From: Phycisphaerae bacterium
Lineage (GTDB): Bacteria; Planctomycetota; Phycisphaerae; UBA1845
Length of the DNA: 64,000 nucleotides
Assembly (NCBI GenBank): GCA_029260115.1
Contig: JAJDDW010000013.1
Coordinates: 1-64,000 of the forward strand
Direction: 5' to 3'
The translations under genes and the position numbers were made by a program. Within the stretch, counting starts at the first letter, position 1. Each line of letters starts with the position of its first letter. Below are positions 1 to 10,283 of this stretch, piece after piece. A model generated the notes under the pieces. That model ran no database searches. It saw only the letters and a program-made list of their open reading frames with translations, and was not told the origin of the DNA.

Positions 1-675
1 GATTGCAACGGTAACGGTGTACCGGATGAATGTGAAGACGTGAGTTCCATTGTATGTCCACCTGCGTTGCCAATTGGCCAGGATGCCTATACGAAAGATC
101 GATATTTGTCATTAGTACCTAATACAAACGGTACTACGCCTGTGGCTATTCGCGTCACGCGAGAGGGTTCGTCAACGCCGTGGTATATCAGTTGTGCTAT
201 GGAAGATTTAGGCGGCGAAGGTATGTTTACCCAGCTTGTACAAGCACCGGAAACATGTGTGTGGTCAGCCCCGATTATTCATGTACGCGGATGTGAAATA
301 GTGCCGGGCAATAAGTATTTTGTAGACACTTCAGTTGACACGGTTGTATATTCACGAGTTGAATCAATTATGACAACGGCCCCAGAATTTGCATCTGGTC
401 GTCAATTCGGCGATTTGGTTGGCGTATTTATCATTGGGCAGTGGACCAATCCGGAAGGGCTTGTTACGGCCAATGATATTGTCGCTGCGACACAGAAATT
501 TCAGTTGTTGCCTCAAGCGCCTCACACGGCCGTGATTGATACAGATGGTATTATTCCGAACACGATTGTTGCAGGAAACGATATCCTTCGTGTTGTGCAA
601 GGCTTCGCCGGAGCAGATTTTGGATTTGGCGTTACAGGTTGCCTGACCGGTACCTGCGTGCCCAATTGCCCGTAA
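1..675 (+). CDS. C-terminal part of a secreted dockerin/EF-hand-like protein (partial, runs off the window start)
   Basis: Frame 1 is open from base 1: DCNGNGVPDECED precedes the listed ORF (40..675) in the same frame; ends NCP*. Confidence 0.6.
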   Translation, partial: DCNGNGVPDECEDVSSIVCPPALPIGQDAYTKDRYLSLVPNTNGTTPVAIRVTREGSSTPWYISCAMEDLGGEGMFTQLVQAPETCVWSAPIIHVRGCEIVPGNKYFVDTSVDTVVYSRVESIMTTAPEFASGRQFGDLVGVFIIGQWTNPEGLVTANDIVAATQKFQLLPQAPHTAVIDTDGIIPNTIVAGNDILRVVQGFAGADFGFGVTGCLTGTCVPNCP

Positions 676-717
676 CATGGCGATGGTTCCTTTTGTGATG
701 TGCAGCGATCATTTAGT

Positions 718-1287
718 ATGGCCAATGATAAGAACCGATGCCCTTGGGTAAACCTTAACAATCCGTTGTATGTGATGTACCACGATGATGAGTGGGGTCG
801 CCCGGTTCATGACGAACACAAGCATTTCGAGATGATCACGCTCGAAGGTGCTCAGGCCGGGCTTAGTTGGGAGACTATCCTAAAAAAGCGAGACCATTAT
901 CGCAACGTGTTCTTAGGTTTCGATCCGAAAAAAGTCGCTCGATTTACGCCGACCAAAGTTGCTAAATTACTTGACGACCCGGGGATTGTGCGAAACCGCT
1001 TAAAGGTAGCGTCGACGATTTCCAATGCCAAGGCTTTTCTTGGAGTTCAACAAGAATATGGCTCGTTCGACAATTACATCTGGGATTTTGTAGAAAATCA
1101 GCCAATCCATAGTCAATATTGCCGGCTAAGCGACTACCCCGCTACTACCAAGTTGAGTGACGCCGTATCAAAAGACCTGAAAAAACGAGGTTTTCGCTTC
1201 GTTGGATCAACTATTACATATGCTTACATGCAGGCTATTGGAATGGTCAACGACCATGCGGTAGACTGTTTTCGGTTCGGAAAATGA
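718..1287 (+). CDS. tag: DNA-3-methyladenine glycosylase I
   Basis: RCPWVN..YHDDEWGRPVHDEHKHFEMITLEGAQAGLSWETILKKR, typical of the Tag family; start at internal ATG 718. Confidence 0.93.
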   Translation: MANDKNRCPWVNLNNPLYVMYHDDEWGRPVHDEHKHFEMITLEGAQAGLSWETILKKRDHYRNVFLGFDPKKVARFTPTKVAKLLDDPGIVRNRLKVASTISNAKAFLGVQQEYGSFDNYIWDFVENQPIHSQYCRLSDYPATTKLSDAVSKDLKKRGFRFVGSTITYAYMQAIGMVNDHAVDCFRFGK

Positions 1288-1409
1288 GCGGTTAAATATC
1301 TGCGAGGCCATTGCATACTTTTATTGTGCTGTCCCTACAAGACGAAATCACCCGCTACGGCAATAGAAAAACGATAGGATGCAATATACTCCTATTATGG
1401 AGAAAGTAA

Positions 1410-4034
1410 TTGATGAAACAAAACTGTATGATGTTGATCGCGTGTATGCTCGTCTGTTCCATGGCTGATGCGTTTGGTGAGCCGGCTACACGGTTCGCCA
1501 AAGATCGTGACGTGGACTCGTTACATATAAAGCTCAATCTGAACGTGGATTTGGAGAAAAAGTTCGTTCAAGGATCAGCCATAATCGACGTGGCTGCCCT
1601 GCGCGACGTTTCCACTGTCACGCTTGATGCGATCGACTTGGGTGTCACAAAGGTGACGGTGACGCGGCTGGACCATAGTGCGTACCCGGTGGAATTCAGT
1701 AACGACGGCGAGACATTAACTGTTCCTTTGGGAGCTACGTTGCATCCGGGCGAACGGGCAACGATTACCGTTGCGTATACGGTGGACAATCCGCGTAGTG
1801 GCTTGCATTTCTTTGGGCCTTCCAAGGACGAACCGGAAGTGCCCTATGTCGTTTGGTCGCAGGGTGAGAGCGTGACCAACTCTTATTGGTTCCCGTGTTT
1901 CGACCATCCCAACGAGCGACAGACGACCGAATTAGTCGTGACTGCGAAAAAGGGATTCAAAGTTAGCGCGAACGGGCATTTGGTCTCGCATGAGGAGGAC
2001 GGAGCCACGGGCACAGTGACATACCACTGGCTCCAAGATAAAGCGCATGCCGCTTATCTCGTGAGCTTAATCGTGGGCGATTTCGTAACCAAAAAAGATA
2101 CTTGGCGGGGCAAACCACTTGACTACTGGGTTCATCCAAAATTCAATAGCCAGATGGACTACTCGTTTCGTAATACGAAACGTATGTTAGATTTTTTCAG
2201 CGACCGCATTGGCATTGAATATCCCTGGGATCGGTATGGGCAGGTCTGCTGCGAAGGTTTTGGCGGTGGGATGGAAAACACTTCCGTAACGACGATGGGC
2301 AACCGAGCGTTGCACGATGAGCGATCGTCTTTAGACTCCGACTCCGACGGACTGATCGCCCACGAGCTAGCTCATCAATGGTGGGGCGACATGTTGACCT
2401 GTCGTGATTGGTCACACTTGTGGCTAAACGAGGGTTTTGCAAGCTATTTCCAGGCGCTCTGGACCGAAGAAAGTCTTGGCGACGATGAGTTTCGTTACGA
2501 CATGTATCGCAAAGCTGACAGGGCGCGGCAGGGCGGTAAAGAGCGTCCGATTGTTGACCGGTCTTATGCCTCTCCGGGAAGTATGTTTGATGCTCGGGCT
2601 TATCCTAAAGGCGCTTGGGTCTTGCACATGATGAGGAAGCGACTCGGAGACGAAATTTTTTGGAAAGTGATCAACCGATATGGCCAGGACAATAAATTAA
2701 AAACCGTGGAGACTGTCGATCTTCGAAAAGCAGTCGAAACAATTACCGGTCAAACTTTCGAGCGGTTTTTCTACGACTGGACCGAGCGACCAGGTCATCC
2801 AGAAGTGACAGTTTCTTATAAGTGGAACGCCGGCGATGGGCTTGCTGACGTCTCCATAAAACAAACCCAGGAGGCAGACGCCTTTCATTTTCCATTGACG
2901 TTCGAATTCGTTTTCGACGATGGGACTGCTCCGATTCAAGTCGTACGAGATATAACAGAAAAAGAGTTGGGCTTATATTACCCGCTGCCCAAAAAACCAT
3001 TTTTGGTTCGTATTGACCCCGCGCAATCGGTGCTCATGGAGTTGAACGAAAAGAAGGGGCGTGATCTCTGGCGGGCACAGCTCACGGACGATCCTGATCC
3101 CACTGCGCGAATGCGTGCGGCTGAACATTTCGGAAAAACTAAGTCTGAAGATGATCGTAAATTCCTGGCTGAGGCACTCGCGGGGGAAAAGTTTTGGGGC
3201 GTACAACGTGAGATTGCTCGCGCGCTCGGTGAAGCTGGCGGCGATGTCGCCCGTGATTCATTGCTAGCTGGCTTGAAATTTGAGAATCACAAAGCGCGGC
3301 GTGGATGCGCGGAGGAACTAGACTCTTTTTATGGTGACGAAAAAGTTATCGAAGCCGTTCGACCTATCGTGCAACATGGTGATCCTAGTTACTACGTCGA
3401 AGCCGCAGCTATCAAAACTTACGCGGCGATTGGTGCGAAGGACGCCATTGAAATATTGACACCTGTTCTTTCTCGCGATTCGCGTAATGAGGTTCTTCGT
3501 AGCGCTGCACTTACCGGGCTTGGCTCAGTAAACGATGCTGCGGCGGCTACGATTTTGGCGGACTGGACGCAATCGGGTAAGCCTCGACTCGCGCGTCCCT
3601 CGGCGATTCGAGCGCTCGCGCATATCACCAACGAAACATATATTGACGACGCTACCATGCGGCTTATCGTCGATTCGCTTACGCGGTGTCTCGATGATAC
3701 GGGCGTCCGCGTGCGCCGCGCTGCCGTCTCCGCGATAGGTTCTCTCGCTGATCCCGCAAAGGCTAAGCAAGCCCTTCCGGCCCTTCGTTCGCTACTAGCT
3801 AACAATACAGACGAGCGTAGCAAGCCGCGTATTGAGAGAACGATCAAAGCCATTGAGTCAGGCGAACCGGCTCAGGTGCAATTGGCTGAATTGCGATCAG
3901 AACTTAAGGAGGCCCAGGAGACAAACGAGTCGCTGTCAGATCGTATCAGCAAGCTAGAATCAATAATATCAGAGCGTTCTACAAACGCTGGGAAAACCGG
4001 AGATACACCCACAGCTACGTCAGGAACTCGATAA
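1410..4034 (+). CDS. M1 family metallo-aminopeptidase with C-terminal HEAT-like repeats and short coiled coil
   Basis: GGGMENTSVTT, HELAHQWWGD...NEGFASY zinc-binding motif; HEAT-like repeats after about residue 560; N-terminal signal peptide. Confidence 0.92.
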   Translation: MMKQNCMMLIACMLVCSMADAFGEPATRFAKDRDVDSLHIKLNLNVDLEKKFVQGSAIIDVAALRDVSTVTLDAIDLGVTKVTVTRLDHSAYPVEFSNDGETLTVPLGATLHPGERATITVAYTVDNPRSGLHFFGPSKDEPEVPYVVWSQGESVTNSYWFPCFDHPNERQTTELVVTAKKGFKVSANGHLVSHEEDGATGTVTYHWLQDKAHAAYLVSLIVGDFVTKKDTWRGKPLDYWVHPKFNSQMDYSFRNTKRMLDFFSDRIGIEYPWDRYGQVCCEGFGGGMENTSVTTMGNRALHDERSSLDSDSDGLIAHELAHQWWGDMLTCRDWSHLWLNEGFASYFQALWTEESLGDDEFRYDMYRKADRARQGGKERPIVDRSYASPGSMFDARAYPKGAWVLHMMRKRLGDEIFWKVINRYGQDNKLKTVETVDLRKAVETITGQTFERFFYDWTERPGHPEVTVSYKWNAGDGLADVSIKQTQEADAFHFPLTFEFVFDDGTAPIQVVRDITEKELGLYYPLPKKPFLVRIDPAQSVLMELNEKKGRDLWRAQLTDDPDPTARMRAAEHFGKTKSEDDRKFLAEALAGEKFWGVQREIARALGEAGGDVARDSLLAGLKFENHKARRGCAEELDSFYGDEKVIEAVRPIVQHGDPSYYVEAAAIKTYAAIGAKDAIEILTPVLSRDSRNEVLRSAALTGLGSVNDAAAATILADWTQSGKPRLARPSAIRALAHITNETYIDDATMRLIVDSLTRCLDDTGVRVRRAAVSAIGSLADPAKAKQALPALRSLLANNTDERSKPRIERTIKAIESGEPAQVQLAELRSELKEAQETNESLSDRISKLESIISERSTNAGKTGDTPTATSGTR

Positions 4035-4052
4035 GAAGCGCTCGCGCTCTCC

Positions 4053-4079
4053 GTCATACCCGCGCAGGCGGGTATCCAG
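4053..4079. repeat. dispersed palindrome GTCATACCCGCGCAGGCGGGTATCCAG
   Basis: Same 27-mer at 60721-60747; reverse complement at 62197-62223. Confidence 0.9.
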
Positions 4080-4133
4080 TCGTGGTATAGTTGACAGAAA
4101 ATCGTAACACTTAATCTCATGTTATGGCGTTCA

Positions 4134-4904
4134 TTATTTCTTATCGTTCAAGCTTATCAATTGCTCATACGCAGTTTGCAGCGTGAGACCGATTGACTCG
4201 CGAATGATTAAATCCGCTATGTGGTCGAGCGGCGTTTGATCGCGATTGATAATGACCAATGTCGCGCCATGCTGTTTAGCAATTCGTGGAATCGATGCTG
4301 CTGGTTCAACGACTAATGATGAGCCGATGGCTAGGCATACATCAGCTTGCGAAGCCAGGGTAACTGCGCTAGCCATCAGGTCTTCCGGCATGGCCTGTCC
4401 AAAAGAGATGGTCTTGGATTTAAGCGGATGATCACATTCGTCACATGCTGGTGCTTCGTCTCCGGCGTCGATGCGAGATAGTATCTCCTCCGGTTCACAT
4501 TCATTTCCGCATTGAACGCATGCTACGATTCTAGCCGTGCCATGAATTTCTATGACGTTCTGGCTACCAGCGTCTTGATGTAGCCCGTCGATATTTTGGG
4601 TAATGACCGCAGTTAGATAGCCGCTGCGCTGGAGATTCGCGATCACCTCGTGACCAATGTTTGGCTGGACATCGCTCATCTCGCGGTAGAGTTCTTGTCG
4701 CATTTTCCAATACCGCACCCGGGCATCGCGCGAACGCAAGAAGTCGTCATACATGACAGGTTGATGGCGAGACCAAACGCCGCCGGGGCTTCGGAAATCA
4801 GCAAGACCGCTTTCCGTGCTAATACCCGCGCCGGTAAATGCGATGCCACGCCTGGCTTGGCTAATGATGCTAGCCAGTTGGTTTGTCTCGTTCATGTCGC
4901 CCAT
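4134..4904 (-). CDS. cobB: NAD-dependent protein deacylase, Sir2 family
   Basis: GAGISTESGLADFRSPGG, TQNIDGLHQDAGS, CxxC..CDEC zinc site, IGSSLVVEPAA. Confidence 0.9.
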   Translation of the reverse strand: MGDMNETNQLASIISQARRGIAFTGAGISTESGLADFRSPGGVWSRHQPVMYDDFLRSRDARVRYWKMRQELYREMSDVQPNIGHEVIANLQRSGYLTAVITQNIDGLHQDAGSQNVIEIHGTARIVACVQCGNECEPEEILSRIDAGDEAPACDECDHPLKSKTISFGQAMPEDLMASAVTLASQADVCLAIGSSLVVEPAASIPRIAKQHGATLVIINRDQTPLDHIADLIIRESIGLTLQTAYEQLISLNDKK

Positions 4905-5158
4905 AATACCCGATCCTGTCCCCGGCTAAATAGATAGTGTCTCAGGGCCTTTGAGAGCGACATCAGTCGGGGCATGACAATTTCGGTGGGCTTGAGTTGG
5001 GTGGCATGGACAAGCGTCGCGTCATAGGCATCGTGGAATTGAAAATGGCATCCGGAGCACCATGTGCGCGTGATTATCCTGAATGACGTCCACACGGGAA
5101 AACGCTGAGAATAGCGTCCATCGCCCAATTGCAAGCTCATTTCCACGGCGTGTGCCAT
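4892..5158 (-). CDS. hypothetical protein, possibly translationally coupled to the sirtuin gene
   Basis: 88-aa ORF in the cobB-rimO gap overlapping the cobB start by 13 nt; no recognised domain. Confidence 0.35.
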   Translation of the reverse strand: MAHAVEMSLQLGDGRYSQRFPVWTSFRIITRTWCSGCHFQFHDAYDATLVHATQLKPTEIVMPRLMSLSKALRHYLFSRGQDRVLWAT

Positions 5159-5266
5159 GCCACCAATGTGCCAAAACTGTCAAGCACCCCTCATATTCCC
5201 AGATTATGTCGGATCACTTTCAAGCCTCTGGCTATCTGATACACTACGCTGGAGGATTCTTAGTAG

Positions 5267-6661
5267 ATGGATAATGCGGATAAAAACATGACTCAGCCAC
5301 GACGCGTCGCTTTTGTTTCATTGGGTTGCGCCAAAAATTTAGTGGACTCCGAAAAGATGCTTGGTCAACTAGCGGAGGCCGGATGCGTGATTACTGCCGA
5401 TGAATCTGCGGCTGATGTGATCGTCGTGAACACCTGCGGATTTCTCGAAGCATCTCGGACGGAAGCTGACGAGGTAGTCGCCGAGGCATTAGCCAATAAG
5501 AAGCAAGGCGGTGCCCAGCGCGTAGTGGTCGCTGGTTGTCTGGTCCAGCGCGATAAGCAGGCTATGTTGGACCGACTCCCTGGTATTGACGCATTGGTGG
5601 GCGTGAACAACCGCGATGATGTGGTACGGGCGGTGCTTGGCGAATCTTCGACCGGAAATACGGATCGTTCGACAGACATATATCTTTCAGACTATCACCC
5701 CTTCACACAATTAGACACGGCTCGGCTGCGTATCACGCCGCGTCATTATGCGTATCTGCGAATCAGCGAAGGGTGCGATCAGAAGTGTACCTTCTGCACC
5801 ATTCCGTCGATTAGAGGACGCATGCATTGCAAGCCGCCTTCGGTGATTATGACGGAGGCCCGTGAGCTTGTCAGCGATGGTGTCGCGGAGATTAGTCTGA
5901 TCGGCCAAGATACGACAAGTTATGGCCTGGGAGACGATCCTATCGACGGCGGGTTAGCAGGTCTGTTGCGTCAGCTTGATCGGCTCGATGGGCTTCGATG
6001 GCTTCGGCTGATGTATGTATATCCATCCGTCATGTCGGATGACATTCTTGACGCCGTCGCGCAGTGCGAGAAGGTGTGCAACTATATCGATATTCCGTTG
6101 CAACATATAAACGATCGCATGCTCAAAGCTATGCACCGCCGCGTGGATCGTAGGGCCACGGAACTGCTATTGAAAAAGATACGGCATAACATTCCCGGCG
6201 TCGCGATTCGCACAACCTTAATTGCCGGTTTTCCTGGTGAAACGCAAGCCGAACATGATGAGCTAGTGCAATTTGTCAAAGACTTTAAGTTTGATGCACT
6301 CGGCGTATTCCCCTATTCGCTCGAGACTGACACCCCGTCTGGCCGCATGGCGGATCAGATTTCCGAGCAGGTGAAGCACGAACGCACTGAAGAGTTGATG
6401 CTGGCGCAGCAGGAGGTTGCGTTTGCATCTGCGGATAAGTGTGTTGGGACAACGTTCGAGGTTTTGATTGATTCTGTCGATGAGGATGGTAGCGCGGTTG
6501 CGCGGCATCAAGGGCAAGCGCCGTCGGTGGATAGCGTGGTTCACGTCGCGCGTGCAGGCGCTAAGGCGGGCGAGTTTATTGATGTTCGATGTACGGCGCG
6601 GGACAACTACGACCTCGTAGCTGCGCCGACGCAGGTTTCATTACCCGTGTTGGGCTTATGA
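5267..6661 (+). CDS. rimO: ribosomal protein S12 methylthiotransferase
   Basis: VSLGCAKNLVDSEKMLG, radical-SAM CDQKCTFCTIP, C-terminal TRAM-like region. Confidence 0.93.
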   Translation: MDNADKNMTQPRRVAFVSLGCAKNLVDSEKMLGQLAEAGCVITADESAADVIVVNTCGFLEASRTEADEVVAEALANKKQGGAQRVVVAGCLVQRDKQAMLDRLPGIDALVGVNNRDDVVRAVLGESSTGNTDRSTDIYLSDYHPFTQLDTARLRITPRHYAYLRISEGCDQKCTFCTIPSIRGRMHCKPPSVIMTEARELVSDGVAEISLIGQDTTSYGLGDDPIDGGLAGLLRQLDRLDGLRWLRLMYVYPSVMSDDILDAVAQCEKVCNYIDIPLQHINDRMLKAMHRRVDRRATELLLKKIRHNIPGVAIRTTLIAGFPGETQAEHDELVQFVKDFKFDALGVFPYSLETDTPSGRMADQISEQVKHERTEELMLAQQEVAFASADKCVGTTFEVLIDSVDEDGSAVARHQGQAPSVDSVVHVARAGAKAGEFIDVRCTARDNYDLVAAPTQVSLPVLGL

Positions 6662-7278
6662 CAAGAGCATTGAATCTCCCCAATTCGATTACCATCGCGC
6701 GGCTCTTCTTAGCTGTCATATTTTTCGCATTGATGTCGCAATATTCTCAGCGCGATCCACAACCGTGGATGCTAGATTGGGCGGCGGGTTTGTTTATTTT
6801 TGCTGCGTTAACGGACAGTTTAGACGGTTATCTTGCCCGCCGGCTAGGCCAAGTCACGGTACTCGGTCGTGTCCTTGATCCGCTGGTAGACAAAATGCTC
6901 GTATGCGGCGCGTTTATTTTACTCTCTGGCCCTGCGTTTGTCGGGCGAGATGGTGTCAACGTGACCGGCGTGCAGGCTTGGATGGTCGTTGTGATTGTTG
7001 GCCGAGAATTGTTGGTCACAGGTCTACGCGGAATCAACGAATCCTTTGGACATTCATTCCCAGCATCGATTCATGGCAAAATAAAAATGTGGGTCCAAAG
7101 TATTACTATCGCGGTCATCCCCGTGCTTATAGCCCACGAAACAACCTGGGCAGCGGATAACTGGGCCGACCTGCTACGGACGTCACTCGTTTGGTTAGCT
7201 GTAGCTGCGACGGCGCTATCAGCTATTCAATATATGATTCAATCTCGATTCGTACTGTCCGAGACTACCCCCGCGTGA
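6658..7278 (+). CDS. pgsA: CDP-diacylglycerol-glycerol-3-phosphate 3-phosphatidyltransferase
   Basis: DSLDGYLARRLGQVTVLGRVLDPLVDK CDP-alcohol phosphatidyltransferase motif; ATGA overlap with the rimO stop. Confidence 0.9.
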   Translation: MTRALNLPNSITIARLFLAVIFFALMSQYSQRDPQPWMLDWAAGLFIFAALTDSLDGYLARRLGQVTVLGRVLDPLVDKMLVCGAFILLSGPAFVGRDGVNVTGVQAWMVVVIVGRELLVTGLRGINESFGHSFPASIHGKIKMWVQSITIAVIPVLIAHETTWAADNWADLLRTSLVWLAVAATALSAIQYMIQSRFVLSETTPA

Positions 7279-8120
7279 ACGAACTCAACTACTTGAATGC
7301 TGTGTTGCTTGGCATCGTGCAGGGATTAACCGAATTTCTGCCGATCAGTAGCAGCGGTCATTTAGCCATGACGCAAAAGTTCATGGGGCTAGATGCGACC
7401 AATCAACAGCTATTATTTTTCGACATTCTCATGCACCTCGGCACGCTAATAGCCGTGGGTTATGTCTTCGCGTCGCCTATGCTGCTATTCTTACGGCGGC
7501 TGCGCAAAGAACTCATAGGCCCACCCGTTCGCAACAAGTTTGCCTGCCGCATCACCACGTTGACCATCGTAGCTGTGATCCCTACGGGGATTATTGGCGT
7601 AGGATTCAAAAATGAGTTTGAACAAGCCTTTGGTAGTACAATGGGCATCAGCATCGGCCTGTTCATAACCGGCGTGTTATTAGCTCTGACAGCTGTTGTG
7701 CCTCGTGGTAAACGCGGCTGGAAAAAAATCGCATGGTGGCAGGCGGCGCTGGTAGGTATCGCACAAGGCGCCGCGATTATGCCAGGTGTATCTCGGAGCG
7801 GCTCAACGATTTGCATGGCCTCGTTTTGCGGCATCAAAAGGCAGTGGGCAGCACAGTTTAGTTTTCTAATAGTAGCCCCCGTGATAGTGGGCGCCGCGAT
7901 ACTTCAAATGAAAGACTTAGCTAAAATGCCCAATATGGATTTATCAAGCCTATCCTGGGGACCACTAGTCTCTGGGACGGTCGTTGCGACAATCGTGGGC
8001 GTAATGTCTCTGCGTGTCTTGCTATCGTTAGTGCGAAACGCCCGGCTTCATCTCTTCTCGCCGTATTGCTGGACGATGGCTATCATCATTTTCTTAGACT
8101 TCAAAGTGACGTTGCATTGA
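7275..8120 (+). CDS. uppP: undecaprenyl-diphosphate phosphatase (BacA/UppP)
   Basis: GIVQGLTEFLPISSSGHL and PGVSRSGSTI motifs; GTG start overlapping the pgsA stop. Confidence 0.92.
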   Translation: MNELNYLNAVLLGIVQGLTEFLPISSSGHLAMTQKFMGLDATNQQLLFFDILMHLGTLIAVGYVFASPMLLFLRRLRKELIGPPVRNKFACRITTLTIVAVIPTGIIGVGFKNEFEQAFGSTMGISIGLFITGVLLALTAVVPRGKRGWKKIAWWQAALVGIAQGAAIMPGVSRSGSTICMASFCGIKRQWAAQFSFLIVAPVIVGAAILQMKDLAKMPNMDLSSLSWGPLVSGTVVATIVGVMSLRVLLSLVRNARLHLFSPYCWTMAIIIFLDFKVTLH

Positions 8121-8143
8121 GCCGCATGCTTCAGCTTGCGCGG
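8119..8143. repeat. REP-like GAGCCGC..CTTCAG..GCGCGG palindrome
   Basis: GAGCCGCATGCTTCAGCTTGCGCGG between uppP and the nuo cluster. Confidence 0.8.
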
Positions 8144-8163
8144 TGTTGAGGAAAGTAAACGCC

Positions 8164-8604
8164 TTAAGACGATGCGACCAGTGTACCGTTAGTCAAAGCA
8201 AGCAACTCTTCTAACATCGTCACATGCTGTTTGAGTATATTCGCAACGACCGAATAGGCGCTGGGACATTCAACAAGTTGTTGCCCCGCTGATTCGTACA
8301 GGCGAACCAAACGCTGCTGATATTCCACAATCCGAGGTAACGCTTGAATAAGATCAACAAAGTGCAAATCACCCGTAGTCGCATCCAGACTTCTCATGCC
8401 AGGAGACGCGCCTAACGAAGACACGACCTCAGCTAGCCGGGCGGCGTTTTTATGGTGTTGGGCTGCCAGCTTTCTCACCAAAGGCTCTTCTGCAAGAGAT
8501 AAGCCGGAAATGAACGTCGTAGATTCGATAGCACGAATGGCTAAGCTTTGCAGTTCATAGCCCATGAGTTCGTTGAGAATTTGTGGTGCAAACGTATCAG
8601 TCAT
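8164..8604 (-). CDS. helical ferritin-like protein coupled to nuoN
   Basis: 146 aa, predicted helical, spaced E/H residues; 4-nt overlap with the nuoN stop. Confidence 0.55.
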   Translation of the reverse strand: MTDTFAPQILNELMGYELQSLAIRAIESTTFISGLSLAEEPLVRKLAAQHHKNAARLAEVVSSLGASPGMRSLDATTGDLHFVDLIQALPRIVEYQQRLVRLYESAGQQLVECPSAYSVVANILKQHVTMLEELLALTNGTLVASS

Positions 8605-10229
8605 CGTTGCACGCTCTCAATCGGCTGTGCGGGCGCGGCGTCTACGACGACAGTCTTAGCCATGGTTGTGTCAAAAATATTTCGCGTAAATTGTTCGCTC
8701 GTTGTTTTCAATGGCTGAGCAAAACCAAACATCGCAAATAAGGCAATGGCGCAAATATTGACCAGTGCCATGCCGCCAAGCGGAAACGACAAAGCAGGTT
8801 GGCCATCGTCACGCAGAGACATCTGGACGACGATGCGCATGTAGTAATACAAACTGATCAATGTGTTTACGACAGCGGTGATAACCAGGAACCATCCGAG
8901 CGAATCATTTAGTCGGCCTAGCGCAACCAGAATCCACCACTTCCCGATGAAGCCAGCAAACGGCGGCAAGCCCACCAACGACATCAAGCAAATAATCATG
9001 GGAACAGCTAGCAGTGGTGCCCGTCGCAGCAAGCCAGTAAAGGATGCCAGATTGTCGCTACCCGTATCCCAAACGACCATCGCGACTACGCCGAACGCTC
9101 CCAGGTTCATGAACATGTAAATCGCAATGTAAGTCAGCAGCGCACTCATGCCCTCTTGACCATGATCGCTATGAGGATGCACAAAAACCGCTATAGCCAT
9201 CAACATGTAACCGGCGTGGGCGATTGAAGAATACGCGAGAAGCCGTTTAGCACTAGTTTGTTTATACGCGGCAAAATTACCCAGCGTGCAAGTGATCGCA
9301 GCCATGATGCCAATGCCCCATGCCAGCGGCGACAACATGCCGATCGCCTCGGGAGCAGACACGCCAGCACAAAAAACCATGGCTAAACGAGCCAACAGAA
9401 TAAGTGCCGCCGATTTACTGGCTACACTAAGCCAAGCCGTGACTTCGATTTTCGCGCCCTCAAAGGCGTCTGGACACCAAAAGTGAAACGGGAAAGCGGA
9501 GATCTTAAACGCGATTCCCGATAGTAAGCACATGAGTGCGACCAACGTAATCACCAAATTATGGCCCGACGCCAGCGACTGGATGCAATGCTGCGCGACG
9601 ATGGCCACGCTTAGGCTGCCACTGAGACCGTACAACAGACTAATGCCGTAAAGCATGATAGCCGCGCTGATCGCCCCGAAGATCAGATACTTCAAAGAAG
9701 CTTCCGCACCTCGCCGGTCTCGTTTATCAAAGCCTACCATCGCATAACTTGGAAGCGATGCTGTTTCAATAGCCAAAGCGATCATCAGCAGATTGCTCGT
9801 GCTAACCATGAGGCCCATGCCGACGGCGCTGCCGAGCAGTAAAATGAAAAACTCAGGTGCGTTTTCTTCGCTATCGCTGGACCCCATCCACCATAAGTAA
9901 GTCACCCCGCCCATGAAGATCAACAGAATAAGCTGAAACGCAATAGATAGATTATCTACCAATAGCATGCCAGATGCCGGTTGGGTTGATAGTCCGCTGA
10001 TGCCGCCGCCAGCTACTTCCCCTGCGACGCGCACCGCCAGGATGAAGCTGGCGATGATACCCATCACCACGACTGCGCCGATGGTTTTAGCTGACCTGCC
10101 CACGATAATCGGGCAAGCGACGACAGCGAGCATCGTACAGACAAGGGTTAACATCGGGGAAAATAGAAACAGATGTCTTGTGACATCGATCCCGGCCCAG
10201 GCATTTGATTGTGCAAGCCACATGGTCAC
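8601..10229 (-). CDS. nuoN: NADH-quinone oxidoreductase subunit N
   Basis: Antiporter-like fold; KISAFPFHFWCPDAFEGA, LAYSSIAHAGYML. Confidence 0.92.
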   Translation of the reverse strand: MTMWLAQSNAWAGIDVTRHLFLFSPMLTLVCTMLAVVACPIIVGRSAKTIGAVVVMGIIASFILAVRVAGEVAGGGISGLSTQPASGMLLVDNLSIAFQLILLIFMGGVTYLWWMGSSDSEENAPEFFILLLGSAVGMGLMVSTSNLLMIALAIETASLPSYAMVGFDKRDRRGAEASLKYLIFGAISAAIMLYGISLLYGLSGSLSVAIVAQHCIQSLASGHNLVITLVALMCLLSGIAFKISAFPFHFWCPDAFEGAKIEVTAWLSVASKSAALILLARLAMVFCAGVSAPEAIGMLSPLAWGIGIMAAITCTLGNFAAYKQTSAKRLLAYSSIAHAGYMLMAIAVFVHPHSDHGQEGMSALLTYIAIYMFMNLGAFGVVAMVVWDTGSDNLASFTGLLRRAPLLAVPMIICLMSLVGLPPFAGFIGKWWILVALGRLNDSLGWFLVITAVVNTLISLYYYMRIVVQMSLRDDGQPALSFPLGGMALVNICAIALFAMFGFAQPLKTTSEQFTRNIFDTTMAKTVVVDAAPAQPIESVQR

Positions 10230-10283
10230 GCTAAGCGCATCCTTCGAATGATAGTTTCAACATTAAACATAAAACGCTTACGT

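Noticed and set aside
3419-3853. 144-aa minus-strand ORF within the M1 aminopeptidase gene
   Set aside because: Mirror-frame artefact of the HEAT-repeat coding sequence; no recognisable domain.
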